This document shows positions 1 to 7,714 of a stretch of 64,000 nt of DNA, piece by piece. The position numbers were made by a program, and so were the translations under genes. Numbering within the stretch: the first letter of the stretch is position 1; every line of letters starts with the position of its first letter. The notes under the pieces were generated by a model that worked only from the letters and a program-made list of their open reading frames with translations, did not search any database and had not been told where the DNA came from. The DNA lies in assembly GCA_965217625.1 (NCBI GenBank), contig OZ244557.1, positions 2,604,001-2,668,000 of the forward strand. The letters are read 5' to 3'. This DNA is from TK10-74A sp965217625 (GTDB lineage Bacteria; Chloroflexota; Dehalococcoidia; Bin125).

Positions 1-18
1 GAGCGAAGGGAGCGCGCC

Positions 19-489
19 ATGCCGGACGACGGCTTCACCTACATCAGCAAGAACCGATTGGTGTTCAAGGGCGGCCTGCGGCACGCCTACCTGGGCGACG
101 TCGCGGAGCCGGTGCCCTACGGCGTGCAGGGCGCCCTGCGCGAGTACTACGGCGCCGGCGAGGGCCCGCCCATCGCCGCGACGCTGGACCACATCGTGGC
201 GGCGGTCGGCGGTTGAATGTACGGCACACTGGCGGGCGCGCTGCGCGCTCGCAAGGTCGAGTTCGACCGATCCAGCTTCACGGCCGATGTCGAGGGCACG
301 ATCGCGGGGGCGCGCAACGACACCATTCGCATCACCAAGATCCACGTGAACTACCACGTCGCGATCCCGGCCCAGCAGCGCGAGACGTTCGATCGCGCGC
401 TGCGCGTGCACACCGCGGCCTGCCCCGCGCATGAGAGCGTCAAGGACGCGATCGAGATCACGTACGCGGCGGAGATCGCGGAGCGCTAG
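19..489 (+). CDS. OsmC-like selenoprotein (in-frame UGA = Sec66)
   Basis: OsmC/Ohr-family proteins are thiol-based peroxide-reducing or redox enzymes in the cytoplasm. The 156-residue product is seen only if the TGA at 214-216 is read as selenocysteine: 65 codons precede it and 90 codons follow in the same frame. The residues around it (VGG-Sec-MYGTLAGAL) match the family's GGC..GTLAGAL segment, so UGA replaces the first catalytic cysteine; the second is Cys135 in ACPAHESV. An AGGGAG ribosome site lies 6 bases before ATG19. A hairpin with a G-initial loop follows the UGA at SECIS spacing. OsmC-like selenoproteins are a known family; use of Sec here is inferred from sequence. A nonsense mutation is the alternative, but both halves look fully conserved. 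Confidence 0.85.
232..252 (+). promoter_or_regulatory. bacterial SECIS-like hairpin of the OsmC selenoprotein
   Basis: An 8-base-pair stem (232-239 with 245-252, one G-U wobble) closes a 5-base loop GCTGC at 240-244. The loop begins with G, and 23 bases lie between the UGA and the loop. Both fit the bacterial SECIS consensus, which has a G in the first two loop positions and the loop roughly 16-37 bases after UGA. The region is GC-rich, so a hairpin alone is weak evidence; the position and loop G make it meaningful. Confidence 0.7.
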
Positions 490-505
490 CCACCAAGCGT
501 CGCGC

Positions 506-691
506 TCAGCCCCACAGCAAACCGGCGACGACCACGGCTCCGGCGGCGATGGCCAGGATTAGCGCTGTCTGCGCAAGCACCAGCTTGAGCATCCAGGTCT
601 TGAGCATCGCGGTTTGGCGGTCGAGGTCCGCCTGCATTGCCAGCCCGAATTGTTCGATGTCCGCTCGCATGGCCAGCCGGTGTTGTTCCAT
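506..691 (-). CDS. small coiled-coil tail-anchored membrane protein, copy 3
   Basis: A 61-residue protein with a charged helical N-terminus (heptad-like MEQHRLAMRADIEQ, residues 1-40) and one hydrophobic segment at about 41-60 ending GLLWG. I do not recognise a named family. It is the last of three tandem relatives on this strand; start context and C-terminus are nearly identical to those of its neighbours, which shows duplication. ATG691 was chosen because its paralogue begins at the same motif. Function is unknown; the shape suggests an inner-membrane anchor that oligomerises through its coiled coil. Confidence 0.6.
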   Translation of the reverse strand: MEQHRLAMRADIEQFGLAMQADLDRQTAMLKTWMLKLVLAQTALILAIAAGAVVVAGLLWG

Positions 692-729
692 GTCCGCGTT
701 CTCCCCCACCCCCCGGCAACTCGTCGCGC

Positions 730-915
730 TCAGCCCCACAGCACGCCGGCGACCACGATCGCTCCGACCGCGGCGGCGGTGTAGGCCCCGAGTTGCAGCC
801 ACAGCAGCCGCGTGAAGCGCGCTTCCAGCCGGGCGAATGCAAGGTCCAGGTCCGCCTTCATCGCCAGGCGCTGTTGTTCCAGGTCCGCCCGCATGGCCAG
901 CCGGTGCTGTTCCAT
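730..915 (-). CDS. small coiled-coil tail-anchored membrane protein, copy 2
   Basis: A 61-residue product starting MEQHRLAMRADLEQ, with a helical charged region followed by a transmembrane segment ending GAIVVAGVLWG. The first 60 bases match the copy at 506-691 almost base for base, while its tail matches the copy at 954-1217, so this gene looks like a recombinant of its two neighbours. About 38 bases separate each copy. No conserved catalytic residues are visible and no function can be assigned. Confidence 0.6.
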   Translation of the reverse strand: MEQHRLAMRADLEQQRLAMKADLDLAFARLEARFTRLLWLQLGAYTAAAVGAIVVAGVLWG

Positions 916-953
916 GTCCGCGTTCTTCCCCACCCCCCGGCAACTCGTCGCAC

Positions 954-1217
954 TCAGCCCCACAGCACGCCGGCGACCACGATCGCTCCGACCGCGATCG
1001 TCAGGAATAGCGCTGTCTGCGCAAGCATCAGCTTGAGCATCCAGTTCTGGAGCATCGCGGTTTGGAGTGCGAGCCTCGCATCCAGGTACGCCTTCGTAAC
1101 CAAGTCGTCCTGGGAGTCCTGGAGAACCTCCACGACGGCCTGGGCCTGCTCTTGCGTGTCCCCGTGGCTGCTGAGAAAACCGATCGCGCGTGCCGGGTTG
1201 AATGCCATCTGGACCAC
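954..1217 (-). CDS. small coiled-coil tail-anchored membrane protein, copy 1
   Basis: An 87-residue protein, longer at the N-terminus than its two downstream relatives. It has an acidic helical stretch (residues 18-45, QEQAQAVVEVLQDSQDD), then LVTKAYLDARLA, resembling the repeats of small CCDC90/DUF1640-type coiled-coil proteins, and one transmembrane helix at about 66-85. Met4 is an alternative start. First of the three-gene minus-strand array; function unknown. Confidence 0.6.
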   Translation of the reverse strand: MVQMAFNPARAIGFLSSHGDTQEQAQAVVEVLQDSQDDLVTKAYLDARLALQTAMLQNWMLKLMLAQTALFLTIAVGAIVVAGVLWG

Positions 1218-1310
1218 CCTCCGTCCGCTCTCTGGCGACCGCTACGAAGAATGCGCCCTCATGCGACATCCTAGCAGGCCGCCAACCGGGCACGGCCGAC
1301 GGCGCAGTGC

Positions 1311-2390
1311 TCAGTCGAACATCAGCACGGTCCGCGCGACCTCCCGCTGGCGGATCGACTCGAAGGCGTCGTTCAGGTCCTCCAGCCGGCCGCGCTTGCT
1401 CACCATCTCGTCCAGCTTCAGCCGGCCCTGCCGGTAGAACTCGATGTAGTTCGGCATATCGATCTTGAAGTGGTTCGAGCCCAGCGCGGAGCCCACCAGC
1501 GTCCGCTGGTACAGCCACTCGGCCGGGATCTCGAGCTTCTCGCCCAGCGGGACCATCCCGATCGACGTCGTCATGCCGCCGTTGCGGATCGACTGGAAGG
1601 CCTGCTCGACCGTGCGCTTCAGCCCGATCGCCTCGAACGAGAAGTCCACGCCCTCGCCGCCCGTCAGATCCCGGATCTGCTCCACCGGGTCCCCCGCCGA
1701 GGCGTCGACGCTGTGCGTGGCGCCCAGGTCGCGCGCCGTGCGCAGCTTGTGCTCCTCCACGTCCACGGCGATGATCATCCGCGCCCCCGCGATGCGGGCC
1801 CCCTGAATCACCGAGAGGCCCGCGCCGCCCGCGCCGTACACGGCGACCGTCGATCCGGGCGTGACGCGGGCCGTGTTCAGAGCGGCGCCCACCCCCGTCG
1901 TCACGCCGCAGCCGATCAGCGCCGCCACCTCGAACGGCACGTCCTTGTCGATCGGCACCACCCCGCTCTCGTGCAGGAGCATCTGCTCCGCGTAGCCCCC
2001 GACCTCCGCGAACTGCGCCACCGCCTTCCCATCCAGCGAGAGCCGCGGCGGCTCCTCGGGCGAGCGCACCGGGCGGTTCCCGCAGATGTACGTCTCGCCG
2101 GTCAGACAGCGGTCGCAGCGGCCGCAGAAGACCGACAGACAGGCGATGACGTGATCGCCGGGCTCAACCTCGGTCACGTTGGGCCCCACCGCCTCCACGA
2201 CGCCGGCCGACTCGTGTCCCAGGATCGCCGGACCCTCGATGGGCCACAGCCCATCGACGAAGTGCAGGTCGGAGTGACAGACACCGCTGGCCACCGTGCG
2301 CACGAGCACCTCGCGCCCAATTGGCTCCGCGATCTCGACCTCTTGGAAGACCTGCTCCTCGTGTGGTGCGTGGTAAACGGCGGCTCGCAT
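1311..2390 (-). CDS. zinc-dependent medium-chain alcohol dehydrogenase, copy A
   Basis: A 359-residue cytoplasmic NAD(P)-dependent MDR dehydrogenase that oxidises an alcohol to an aldehyde or the reverse. Catalytic zinc ligands Cys38 (GVCHSD), His59-Glu60 (GHES) and Cys161 are present, with structural-zinc cysteines 89, 92, 95 and 103 (CGRCDRC). The Rossmann motif GAGGAGL is at 186-192. Length matches class III-like family members. ATG2390 is chosen over an earlier in-frame ATG because its paralogue begins identically and GGAG lies upstream. It is the downstream member of a tandem pair. Substrate unknown. Confidence 0.9.
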   Translation of the reverse strand: MRAAVYHAPHEEQVFQEVEIAEPIGREVLVRTVASGVCHSDLHFVDGLWPIEGPAILGHESAGVVEAVGPNVTEVEPGDHVIACLSVFCGRCDRCLTGETYICGNRPVRSPEEPPRLSLDGKAVAQFAEVGGYAEQMLLHESGVVPIDKDVPFEVAALIGCGVTTGVGAALNTARVTPGSTVAVYGAGGAGLSVIQGARIAGARMIIAVDVEEHKLRTARDLGATHSVDASAGDPVEQIRDLTGGEGVDFSFEAIGLKRTVEQAFQSIRNGGMTTSIGMVPLGEKLEIPAEWLYQRTLVGSALGSNHFKIDMPNYIEFYRQGRLKLDEMVSKRGRLEDLNDAFESIRQREVARTVLMFD

Positions 2391-2452
2391 CGATCTGCTC
2401 CCTTGGCTACCCTGCGGGCGCGGTCGGCCCACGGGCGCCGCAGGCTAGCAGA

Positions 2453-2513
2453 GTCAGGCGCCCCCGCGCGAGACTGCGAGCGTCGCGTCGGCCCGTCGAT
2501 CACGCCGTCCACG
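2453..2513 (-). pseudogene. duplicated 3-prime tail of the halogenase gene
   Basis: This stretch closely matches 3717-3777, the last codons and stop of the halogenase gene, including the shared GGCGCCCCCGCGCGAGACT. It lies upstream of dehydrogenase copy A exactly where the intact gene end lies upstream of copy B, so it is a passenger fragment of the block duplication. It has no coding capacity of its own. Confidence 0.7.
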
Positions 2514-2573
2514 TCGCGGCCGTCATGGCCGCGGGATGCCCGCTTGGGCGTGCAGCCGCGCGCTCGGTCGGCG

Positions 2574-3653
2574 TCAGTCGAACATCAGGACGGTCCGCGC
2601 GACCTCCCGCCGCCGGATCGACTCCAACGCGTCGTTCAGGTCCTCCAGCCGGCCGCGCTTGGTCACCATCTCATCCAGCTTCAGCCGGCCCTGGCGGTAG
2701 AAGTCGATGTATTTCGGCGTGTCGACCTTGAAGTGGTTCGAGCCGAGCGCGGAGCCCACCAGCGTCCGCTGGAACAGCCACTGGGCCGAGATCTCAAGCT
2801 TCTCATCCAGCTCGATCCCCCCGATCGCCGTCGTCATGCCGCCGTTTCGGATCGAGTCGCAGGCTTGTTGCAGCGTGCGCTTGAGCCCGATCGCCTCGAA
2901 TGAGAAGTCCACGCCCTGGCCGCCCGTCAAATCGCGGATCTGCTCAACCGGGTCCCCCGCCGAGGCGTCGATGCCGTGCGTGGCGGCCAGGTCGCGGGCC
3001 GTGCGCAGCTTGTGCTCCTCCACGTCCACGGCGATGATCATCCGCGCTCCCGCGATGCGCGCGCCCTGCATCGCCGAGAGGCCCACCCCGCCCGCGCCGT
3101 ACACGGCGACCGTCGAGCCGGGCGTGACGCGGGCCGTGTTCAGCACCGCGCCCATCCCCGTCGTCACGCCGCAGCCGATCAGCGCCGCCGCGTCGAACGG
3201 CACGTCCGTGTCGATCCGCACCACCCCGCTCTCGTGCAGGAGCATCTGCTCCGCGAACCCGCCGACGTTCTCGAACTGCACCACCGGCTCCCCGTTCAGC
3301 GAGAGTCGCGACGGCTCCTCCGGCGAGCGCGCCGGCCGGTCCATGCAGAGGAACGTCTCGCCGGTCAGACACCGGTCGCAGCGCCCGCAGAAGGCCGACA
3401 GGCAGGCGATGACGTGATCGCCGGGCGCGACCTCGGTCACGTTCGGCCCCACCGCCTCCACGACGCCCGCCGACTCGTGTCCCAGGACCGCCGGAGCCTC
3501 CAGCGGCATGAGCCCATCGACGAATTTCAGGTCGGAATGGCAGACGCCGGCGGCCGCTGTGCGCACAAGCACCTCGTAACCAATCGGCTCCGCGATCTCG
3601 AGTTCCTGGAAGACCTGCTCCTGGTGTGGTCCGTGGTAGACGGCGGCTCGCAT
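2574..3653 (-). CDS. zinc-dependent medium-chain alcohol dehydrogenase, copy B
   Basis: A 359-residue paralogue of the preceding dehydrogenase with the same zinc ligands (GVCHSD, GHES, CGRCDRC) and GAGGVGL nucleotide site. Substitutions are scattered in the substrate half (for example FENVGGFAEQ against FAEVGGYAEQ), suggesting altered substrate preference rather than simple dosage. The start at ATG3653 is set by alignment to copy A. It lies 63 bases after the halogenase stop on the same strand and may be read from that operon. Confidence 0.9.
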   Translation of the reverse strand: MRAAVYHGPHQEQVFQELEIAEPIGYEVLVRTAAAGVCHSDLKFVDGLMPLEAPAVLGHESAGVVEAVGPNVTEVAPGDHVIACLSAFCGRCDRCLTGETFLCMDRPARSPEEPSRLSLNGEPVVQFENVGGFAEQMLLHESGVVRIDTDVPFDAAALIGCGVTTGMGAVLNTARVTPGSTVAVYGAGGVGLSAMQGARIAGARMIIAVDVEEHKLRTARDLAATHGIDASAGDPVEQIRDLTGGQGVDFSFEAIGLKRTLQQACDSIRNGGMTTAIGGIELDEKLEISAQWLFQRTLVGSALGSNHFKVDTPKYIDFYRQGRLKLDEMVTKRGRLEDLNDALESIRRREVARTVLMFD

Positions 3654-3716
3654 TGATCTGCTCCCTCGGCTGACCCGCGGGCGTAGTCGGCCCACGGGCA
3701 CCGCAGGCTAGCAGAC

Positions 3717-5378
3717 TCAGGCGCCCCCGCGCGAGACTCCGAGCGCCGCATCCAGCCCGTCGATCACGCCGTCGACGTAGAGGATGCCCAGCGTCGCGAG
3801 GAGCGGCGCGCCCATCCGTCCGGCCCGATCCGTCGGCAGCCCCGCCACCACGTCCTCCAACGCCTCGGCTAGGCTGCGGCGTCCGTCGAGCGCGGCCAGC
3901 AGCCGGGCGACCAGCGCGCTGATCGGCGTCCCCTCCGGGCGATTGCCGCTGACCAGCACGTCGCCCCAGACGAACTCGCCGCCCTCCAGCACCGGCTTGC
4001 GCTCTACGCGCACTCCGGCCGCCGGCCGGGTGATCGCCAACAGCAGCTCCGCCGGTGGGCGCCCTCCCGACAGCGCCGCGTCCCAGGCCCGGCGGCGCGC
4101 CGCCCGCGCCGACTCCAGCGCTCGCACGTCCCCTGCGAAGTCCGCCGGGGCGTCGCCGCGCTCGAGCACGACCCGCTCGTAGCCCTGCGGCGGCTGCCCG
4201 GCGACCGCCCGCACGAAGGCCGCGCGCGGCGTGCTGGCGCCGTCGTCGCCCACGATCTTGCGCGCCTCCCAGAAGTACGACTCGACGGACCGGTTGCTCG
4301 CGTAGAACAGCCGCGCCAGCTCCCGGAAGTGTCCGTACTGCTGGAGATAGAGCTCGGCGTAGACGTCCGCGGCGGCGGCTCCCATCTCGGGGCGGCGCAG
4401 CGACGTCGTGGCGTAGGCCGCCGCCAGCACCGCCGACGACAGCGCCAAGTGCACCCCCGACGAGAACAGCGGATCCACGAAGCAGGCGGCGTCGCCCACG
4501 AGCACGTGCGCCTCGCCCGCCAGCCGCTCGGCGACGTACGACCAGTCGCGCGCGACGTGCGGTCCGTCGACGCGTGTGCCCGCGGTGAGCATCGCCGCCG
4601 TGCGCGGGGCCAGCGCCAGCTGCGCCTCGTAGAACCCCTCCGTGCCCAGATCGGCGATGCCGCGCTGTCCCCGCGCGCTATCGACGACGGCGCCCACGCT
4701 GCTGCGCCCGTCGGCCAGGGGGATCGTCCAGCACCAGCCATCGCTCGTGGACTCGATGAAGATGTTGCCCGCGTCGGGCGGGGGCAGGTGGGCGGCGCCC
4801 TCGTAGTAGGCGTAGACGGCCAGGTTGCGGAAGGCGTCGTCGTAGCGGCGCAGCGACTGCGCCCGCGCGATCAACCCCGCCTGCCCGCTGGCGTCGACGA
4901 CGAAGCGCGCCCGCTCCTCCCCCGCGCCGGCGCTCTCCCCGGTGATGCGCACGCCGGTGGCGCGCTCCCCATCGAACAGCACCTCGCCGACGCGGCAGCC
5001 CTCGCGCACCGCGACGCCGGCGGCGCGCGCGTTGTCGAGCAGCAGCTGATCGAAGCGCGGTCGCCAGACTTGGTAGGCGTGCGGATGGCTGCGGTTCGTC
5101 TCGCGGAAGTACCACGACCACGGCGCCGCGTCGCGGCCCCAGACCATCGTCGCGCCGGGCTTCTCGACGAAGCCCTCGCGCTCGACCGCCTCCAGCACGC
5201 CCAGCGCGTCGAGGATCGGCAGCGACGCCGGCAGCAGCGATTCGCCGACGTGCGCCCGCGGGAAGCGCTCGCGCTCGCAGCAGAGCACCCGCCAGCCCTG
5301 GCGCGCCAGCAGCGTGGCCGTCGCGGCACCGCCCGGCCCGCCCCCAACGACGATCACGTCCCAGGGGTCGCGGGGCAC
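3717..5378 (-). CDS. FAD-dependent halogenase
   Basis: A 553-residue flavoprotein that would use FADH2, O2 and halide to halogenate an electron-rich aromatic. The dinucleotide motif VGGGPGGAA is at 11-19, GESLLP at 45-50, and the lysine that carries the halogenating species is probably Lys73 in EKPGATMVWG. The halogenase signature WxWxIP is intact as WCWTIP at 215-220. A C-terminal extension of about 150 residues has no clear assignment. GTG5378 is the start nearest the GxGxxG motif. It follows the monooxygenase gene by 21 bases, implying an operon. A non-halogenating flavin monooxygenase of the same fold is possible but less likely given WxWxIP. Confidence 0.8.
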   Translation of the reverse strand: MPRDPWDVIVVGGGPGGAATATLLARQGWRVLCCERERFPRAHVGESLLPASLPILDALGVLEAVEREGFVEKPGATMVWGRDAAPWSWYFRETNRSHPHAYQVWRPRFDQLLLDNARAAGVAVREGCRVGEVLFDGERATGVRITGESAGAGEERARFVVDASGQAGLIARAQSLRRYDDAFRNLAVYAYYEGAAHLPPPDAGNIFIESTSDGWCWTIPLADGRSSVGAVVDSARGQRGIADLGTEGFYEAQLALAPRTAAMLTAGTRVDGPHVARDWSYVAERLAGEAHVLVGDAACFVDPLFSSGVHLALSSAVLAAAYATTSLRRPEMGAAAADVYAELYLQQYGHFRELARLFYASNRSVESYFWEARKIVGDDGASTPRAAFVRAVAGQPPQGYERVVLERGDAPADFAGDVRALESARAARRRAWDAALSGGRPPAELLLAITRPAAGVRVERKPVLEGGEFVWGDVLVSGNRPEGTPISALVARLLAALDGRRSLAEALEDVVAGLPTDRAGRMGAPLLATLGILYVDGVIDGLDAALGVSRGGA

Positions 5379-5399
5379 GGCGGTCCGGGGGGATGGGCG

Positions 5400-6716
5400 C
5401 TAGGCGCCGGCGTCCGCCGCGACGGGCTGCAGCGTCTGCGGGTCCATCTCGAAGGGGCCCTGTAGGTCCAGCTCCTTGCCGATCTCCCGTACCGCGGGAA
5501 TGACTTCCTCACCCATCAGCCGCAGCGAGCGCATGGAGTCTTCGTGCGTCATCGCGCCGTCGCCGTCCCAGAAGAAGATCGAACCCGGCCGCAGCGTCTC
5601 CAGGACGTGCCGCACCTTGGGGATCACGGTCTTGGGCGTGCCGGTGATGATCGTGTAGCGCTCCTTCTGCGACTGGTAGGCGCCGAACGGATCGCCGACG
5701 TCCACCTTGTCCAGTTCCGCCTGCGTGGCGGTCCCGCCGCCCAGCTTGGCGTGGTCGTCGGCCCGGCCGCGCGACTGGAGCGCGGCGAAGCTGGAGATGG
5801 TGGGCAGCACCTGCGTGCGGGAGGTCAGGCCCGGCAGGTTCTGCAGGTTGCTGAGCACCGTGCCCTGGTTGCCCTCGAGGAAGGGGTTGCTGGGCCCCTG
5901 GACGTACTTGCGGCCCACCTCGTCGGCGAGTTCGTCGGTCTCGTCCACGTGCACCTTGAACAGGTAGCCGTGGTGCTGGCTGCCGGCCTCGTAGCCGCGC
6001 TCCCGCGCCTGCTCGTCGTAGTACTCGAACGACTTCTTCGTCGGCTCCAGGTCCGTCGCCAGCATGATGTACGGGTAGCGGTGCTTCGCCGCCCAATCGA
6101 CGGTGTTGCGGGAGAGGATGCCCGGGATCCAGATCGGCGGGTGCGGATCCTGGTAGGGCCGCGCCCACGGGTTGACGTAGCGAAACTGGTAGTGCTCGCC
6201 CTCCCAGCGCCAGGGACCGGGCGTCGTCCAGGCCTTGACGATGAAGTCGTGCGCCTCCTGGAAGCGCTCCCAGTTGTACGGCGACTGCGCGTTGTGCGCG
6301 ACGCTCTCCCGGCCCGTGCCGCGCACCCAGCCGGTCACCAGCCGCCCGCGCGAGATCATGTCGATCTCGGCCAGCTCCTCGGCCAGCCACAGCGGGTCGT
6401 CCCAGATCGGCAGCACGTTGCCCAGCAGCACGATCTTGGCCCGCTTGGTGATCCGCGCCAGGATCGCCGCCTCCACGTTCATCACCCCGCCCATGCAGAA
6501 CGGCGTGCTGTGGTGCTCGTTGAGCATCAGCCCGTCGAAGCCCATCTCCTCGGCGTAGAGCTTCTCGTCGAGGTAGCGGTTGTACAGGTCGGCGCCCAGC
6601 TTGGGGTCGTAGTCGGCGTTCGACATCGCCAAGTCGGTGATCTCCCGGCCGGTCGAGCCGAACCAGCCGGAACTCTCGTCCTGATAGGGGCGCTCGGTGA
6701 AGTAGCCAATGAACAT
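5400..6716 (-). CDS. LLM-class flavin-dependent monooxygenase
   Basis: A 438-residue bacterial luciferase-like protein. These TIM-barrel enzymes use reduced FMN or F420 to oxygenate or oxidise small molecules. Family features include the N-terminal strand MFIGYFTERP, LNEHHST near residue 70, and the mid-protein RGRLVTGWVRGTGRE segment. It is longer than the usual 330-380 residues because of an insertion before the C-terminal helix. ATG6716 begins the conserved barrel; the same frame stays open upstream but overlaps the hydrolase gene. It sits between hydrolase and halogenase genes on the same strand with gaps of about 20 bases. Confidence 0.85.
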   Translation of the reverse strand: MFIGYFTERPYQDESSGWFGSTGREITDLAMSNADYDPKLGADLYNRYLDEKLYAEEMGFDGLMLNEHHSTPFCMGGVMNVEAAILARITKRAKIVLLGNVLPIWDDPLWLAEELAEIDMISRGRLVTGWVRGTGRESVAHNAQSPYNWERFQEAHDFIVKAWTTPGPWRWEGEHYQFRYVNPWARPYQDPHPPIWIPGILSRNTVDWAAKHRYPYIMLATDLEPTKKSFEYYDEQARERGYEAGSQHHGYLFKVHVDETDELADEVGRKYVQGPSNPFLEGNQGTVLSNLQNLPGLTSRTQVLPTISSFAALQSRGRADDHAKLGGGTATQAELDKVDVGDPFGAYQSQKERYTIITGTPKTVIPKVRHVLETLRPGSIFFWDGDGAMTHEDSMRSLRLMGEEVIPAVREIGKELDLQGPFEMDPQTLQPVAADAGA

Positions 6717-6739
6717 TGCGGGGGCCTCTCGACCGCGGG

Positions 6740-7528
6740 CTACGCGCCCGCGAATTCCGTGATCAGCGACGCCAGCGTATCCGGCGCTTCCAACTCGACA
6801 AGGTGACCGGCGCCCGGCACGACCTCCAGCCGGGCGTTCGGCAGGGCGGCCGCGTACTGCCGACCGCAGTCTAGGGGCACGACGCGGTCCTCCGCTCCCC
6901 AAACCAGCAGCGTTGGCACGTCCACCTCGGGCAGCAGCGGCGCCAACTGCCGGTTGAACATCCACGGCTTCCAGGTGAGGCGGCTGGTCATCTCGCGGCT
7001 GAAGTCCCAGAGCTCCTTGTTCTCCTTCGACCCGTCGGCGCCGAAGAACTCTTCGAAGGCGGCGGCGTCGTGGAACCCCTCCTTCATGTAGTCGCTGAAC
7101 GTGAAGAAGATATGGTCGGCGATCTCGCCCTCGTCCGGCTTGAGGCCGGCCGCCCCCACGAGCACGAGGCCGCGCAGCGCCGAGGGGTTCATCGTCGCCA
7201 GCTCCGCCGCCACCCAGCCGCCGAAGCCGTGCCCGATCAGCAGCGTGGGCTCCACGTCCAGCTTCGCGATGGCGCGGCCCAGCAGCAGCGCGATGTCGCG
7301 CGGGTGCCGCGCCCAGACCGGCCGCTCCGACTGCCCGTAGCCGGGCATGTCGGGGGCGCTGACGTGCAGACGCTCCGACAGCCGCTCGTGCAGCGGCAGC
7401 CAGCCCAGCGGCCCCGTCGAGTGGTGCAGCCAGACCGCGCTGGGTCCGTCGCCGCCCTGGATCACGCGCATCGAGAGGCCGGCCACGGAGACCGTGCATT
7501 CGCTGAATGTCTGCTGGGTCGTGGTCAC
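6740..7528 (-). CDS. alpha/beta hydrolase with Gly at the nucleophile position
   Basis: A 262-residue alpha/beta-hydrolase-fold protein. The usual GxSxG nucleophile elbow reads GHGFGG (99-104), so the nucleophile position, 101, is glycine. The acid (WGAEDRVVP) and histidine (GAGHLVELE) of the triad remain. It could be a non-hydrolytic member such as a cofactor-free lyase or oxygenase, or be inactive. GTG7528 follows a strong GGAGGGTGGA ribosome site. First gene of the run hydrolase, monooxygenase, halogenase. Confidence 0.85.
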   Translation of the reverse strand: MTTTQQTFSECTVSVAGLSMRVIQGGDGPSAVWLHHSTGPLGWLPLHERLSERLHVSAPDMPGYGQSERPVWARHPRDIALLLGRAIAKLDVEPTLLIGHGFGGWVAAELATMNPSALRGLVLVGAAGLKPDEGEIADHIFFTFSDYMKEGFHDAAAFEEFFGADGSKENKELWDFSREMTSRLTWKPWMFNRQLAPLLPEVDVPTLLVWGAEDRVVPLDCGRQYAAALPNARLEVVPGAGHLVELEAPDTLASLITEFAGA

Positions 7529-7714
7529 TCCACCCTCCGTCGCTGCGCCCGCCCGACCGTCTCCGGCCGGCGCCGTTCGTTTCCGCGTGCGAGCCTGCGG
7601 GCGATTGGGGGAGATCGTAGTCGCGTCATCCCCCTTTGCATACCCCCGAGCAGTACTGAGGGGTTGGCGCTACCCTGCTCCCACCCACACGCGCCTCGAC
7701 GAAGGGATGCAGCC
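7529..7714. other. divergent intergenic region
   Basis: These 186 bases separate the minus-strand hydrolase operon from the plus-strand oxidoreductase and should hold both promoters. I see no confident -35/-10 pair. Short complementary runs (ACCCC at about 7643 with GGGGT at about 7660) could form a weak operator-like element. No gene is visible. Confidence 0.3.

Larger units (their letters stand above)
506..1050. repeat. imperfect tandem duplication creating three small membrane-protein genes
   Basis: Blocks of about 225 bases recur. The segment around CAGCCCCACAGCACGCCGG occurs at about 734 and 957. The segment TGTTCCATGTCCGCGTTC occurs at about 685 and 908. The segment GCGCTGTCTGCGCAAGCA occurs at about 563 and 1011. 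The mosaic sharing points to unequal crossing-over or gene conversion within the array. Confidence 0.65.
1308..2513. repeat. tandem segmental duplication, unit A (unit B at 2571-3777)
   Basis: Both units contain a dehydrogenase gene, a matching upstream leader (GGCTAGCAGA just before the repeated tail) and the halogenase end. Similarity starts a few bases outside each dehydrogenase stop codon and fades after about 2513 in unit A. Both genes remain intact, with diverged codons. Confidence 0.7.

Noticed and set aside
19..489. OsmC gene as a pseudogene broken by a nonsense mutation
   Set aside because: The only defect is TGA at the exact redox-Cys position, with a SECIS-like hairpin; no other decay is seen, and a second Sec site occurs in the window.
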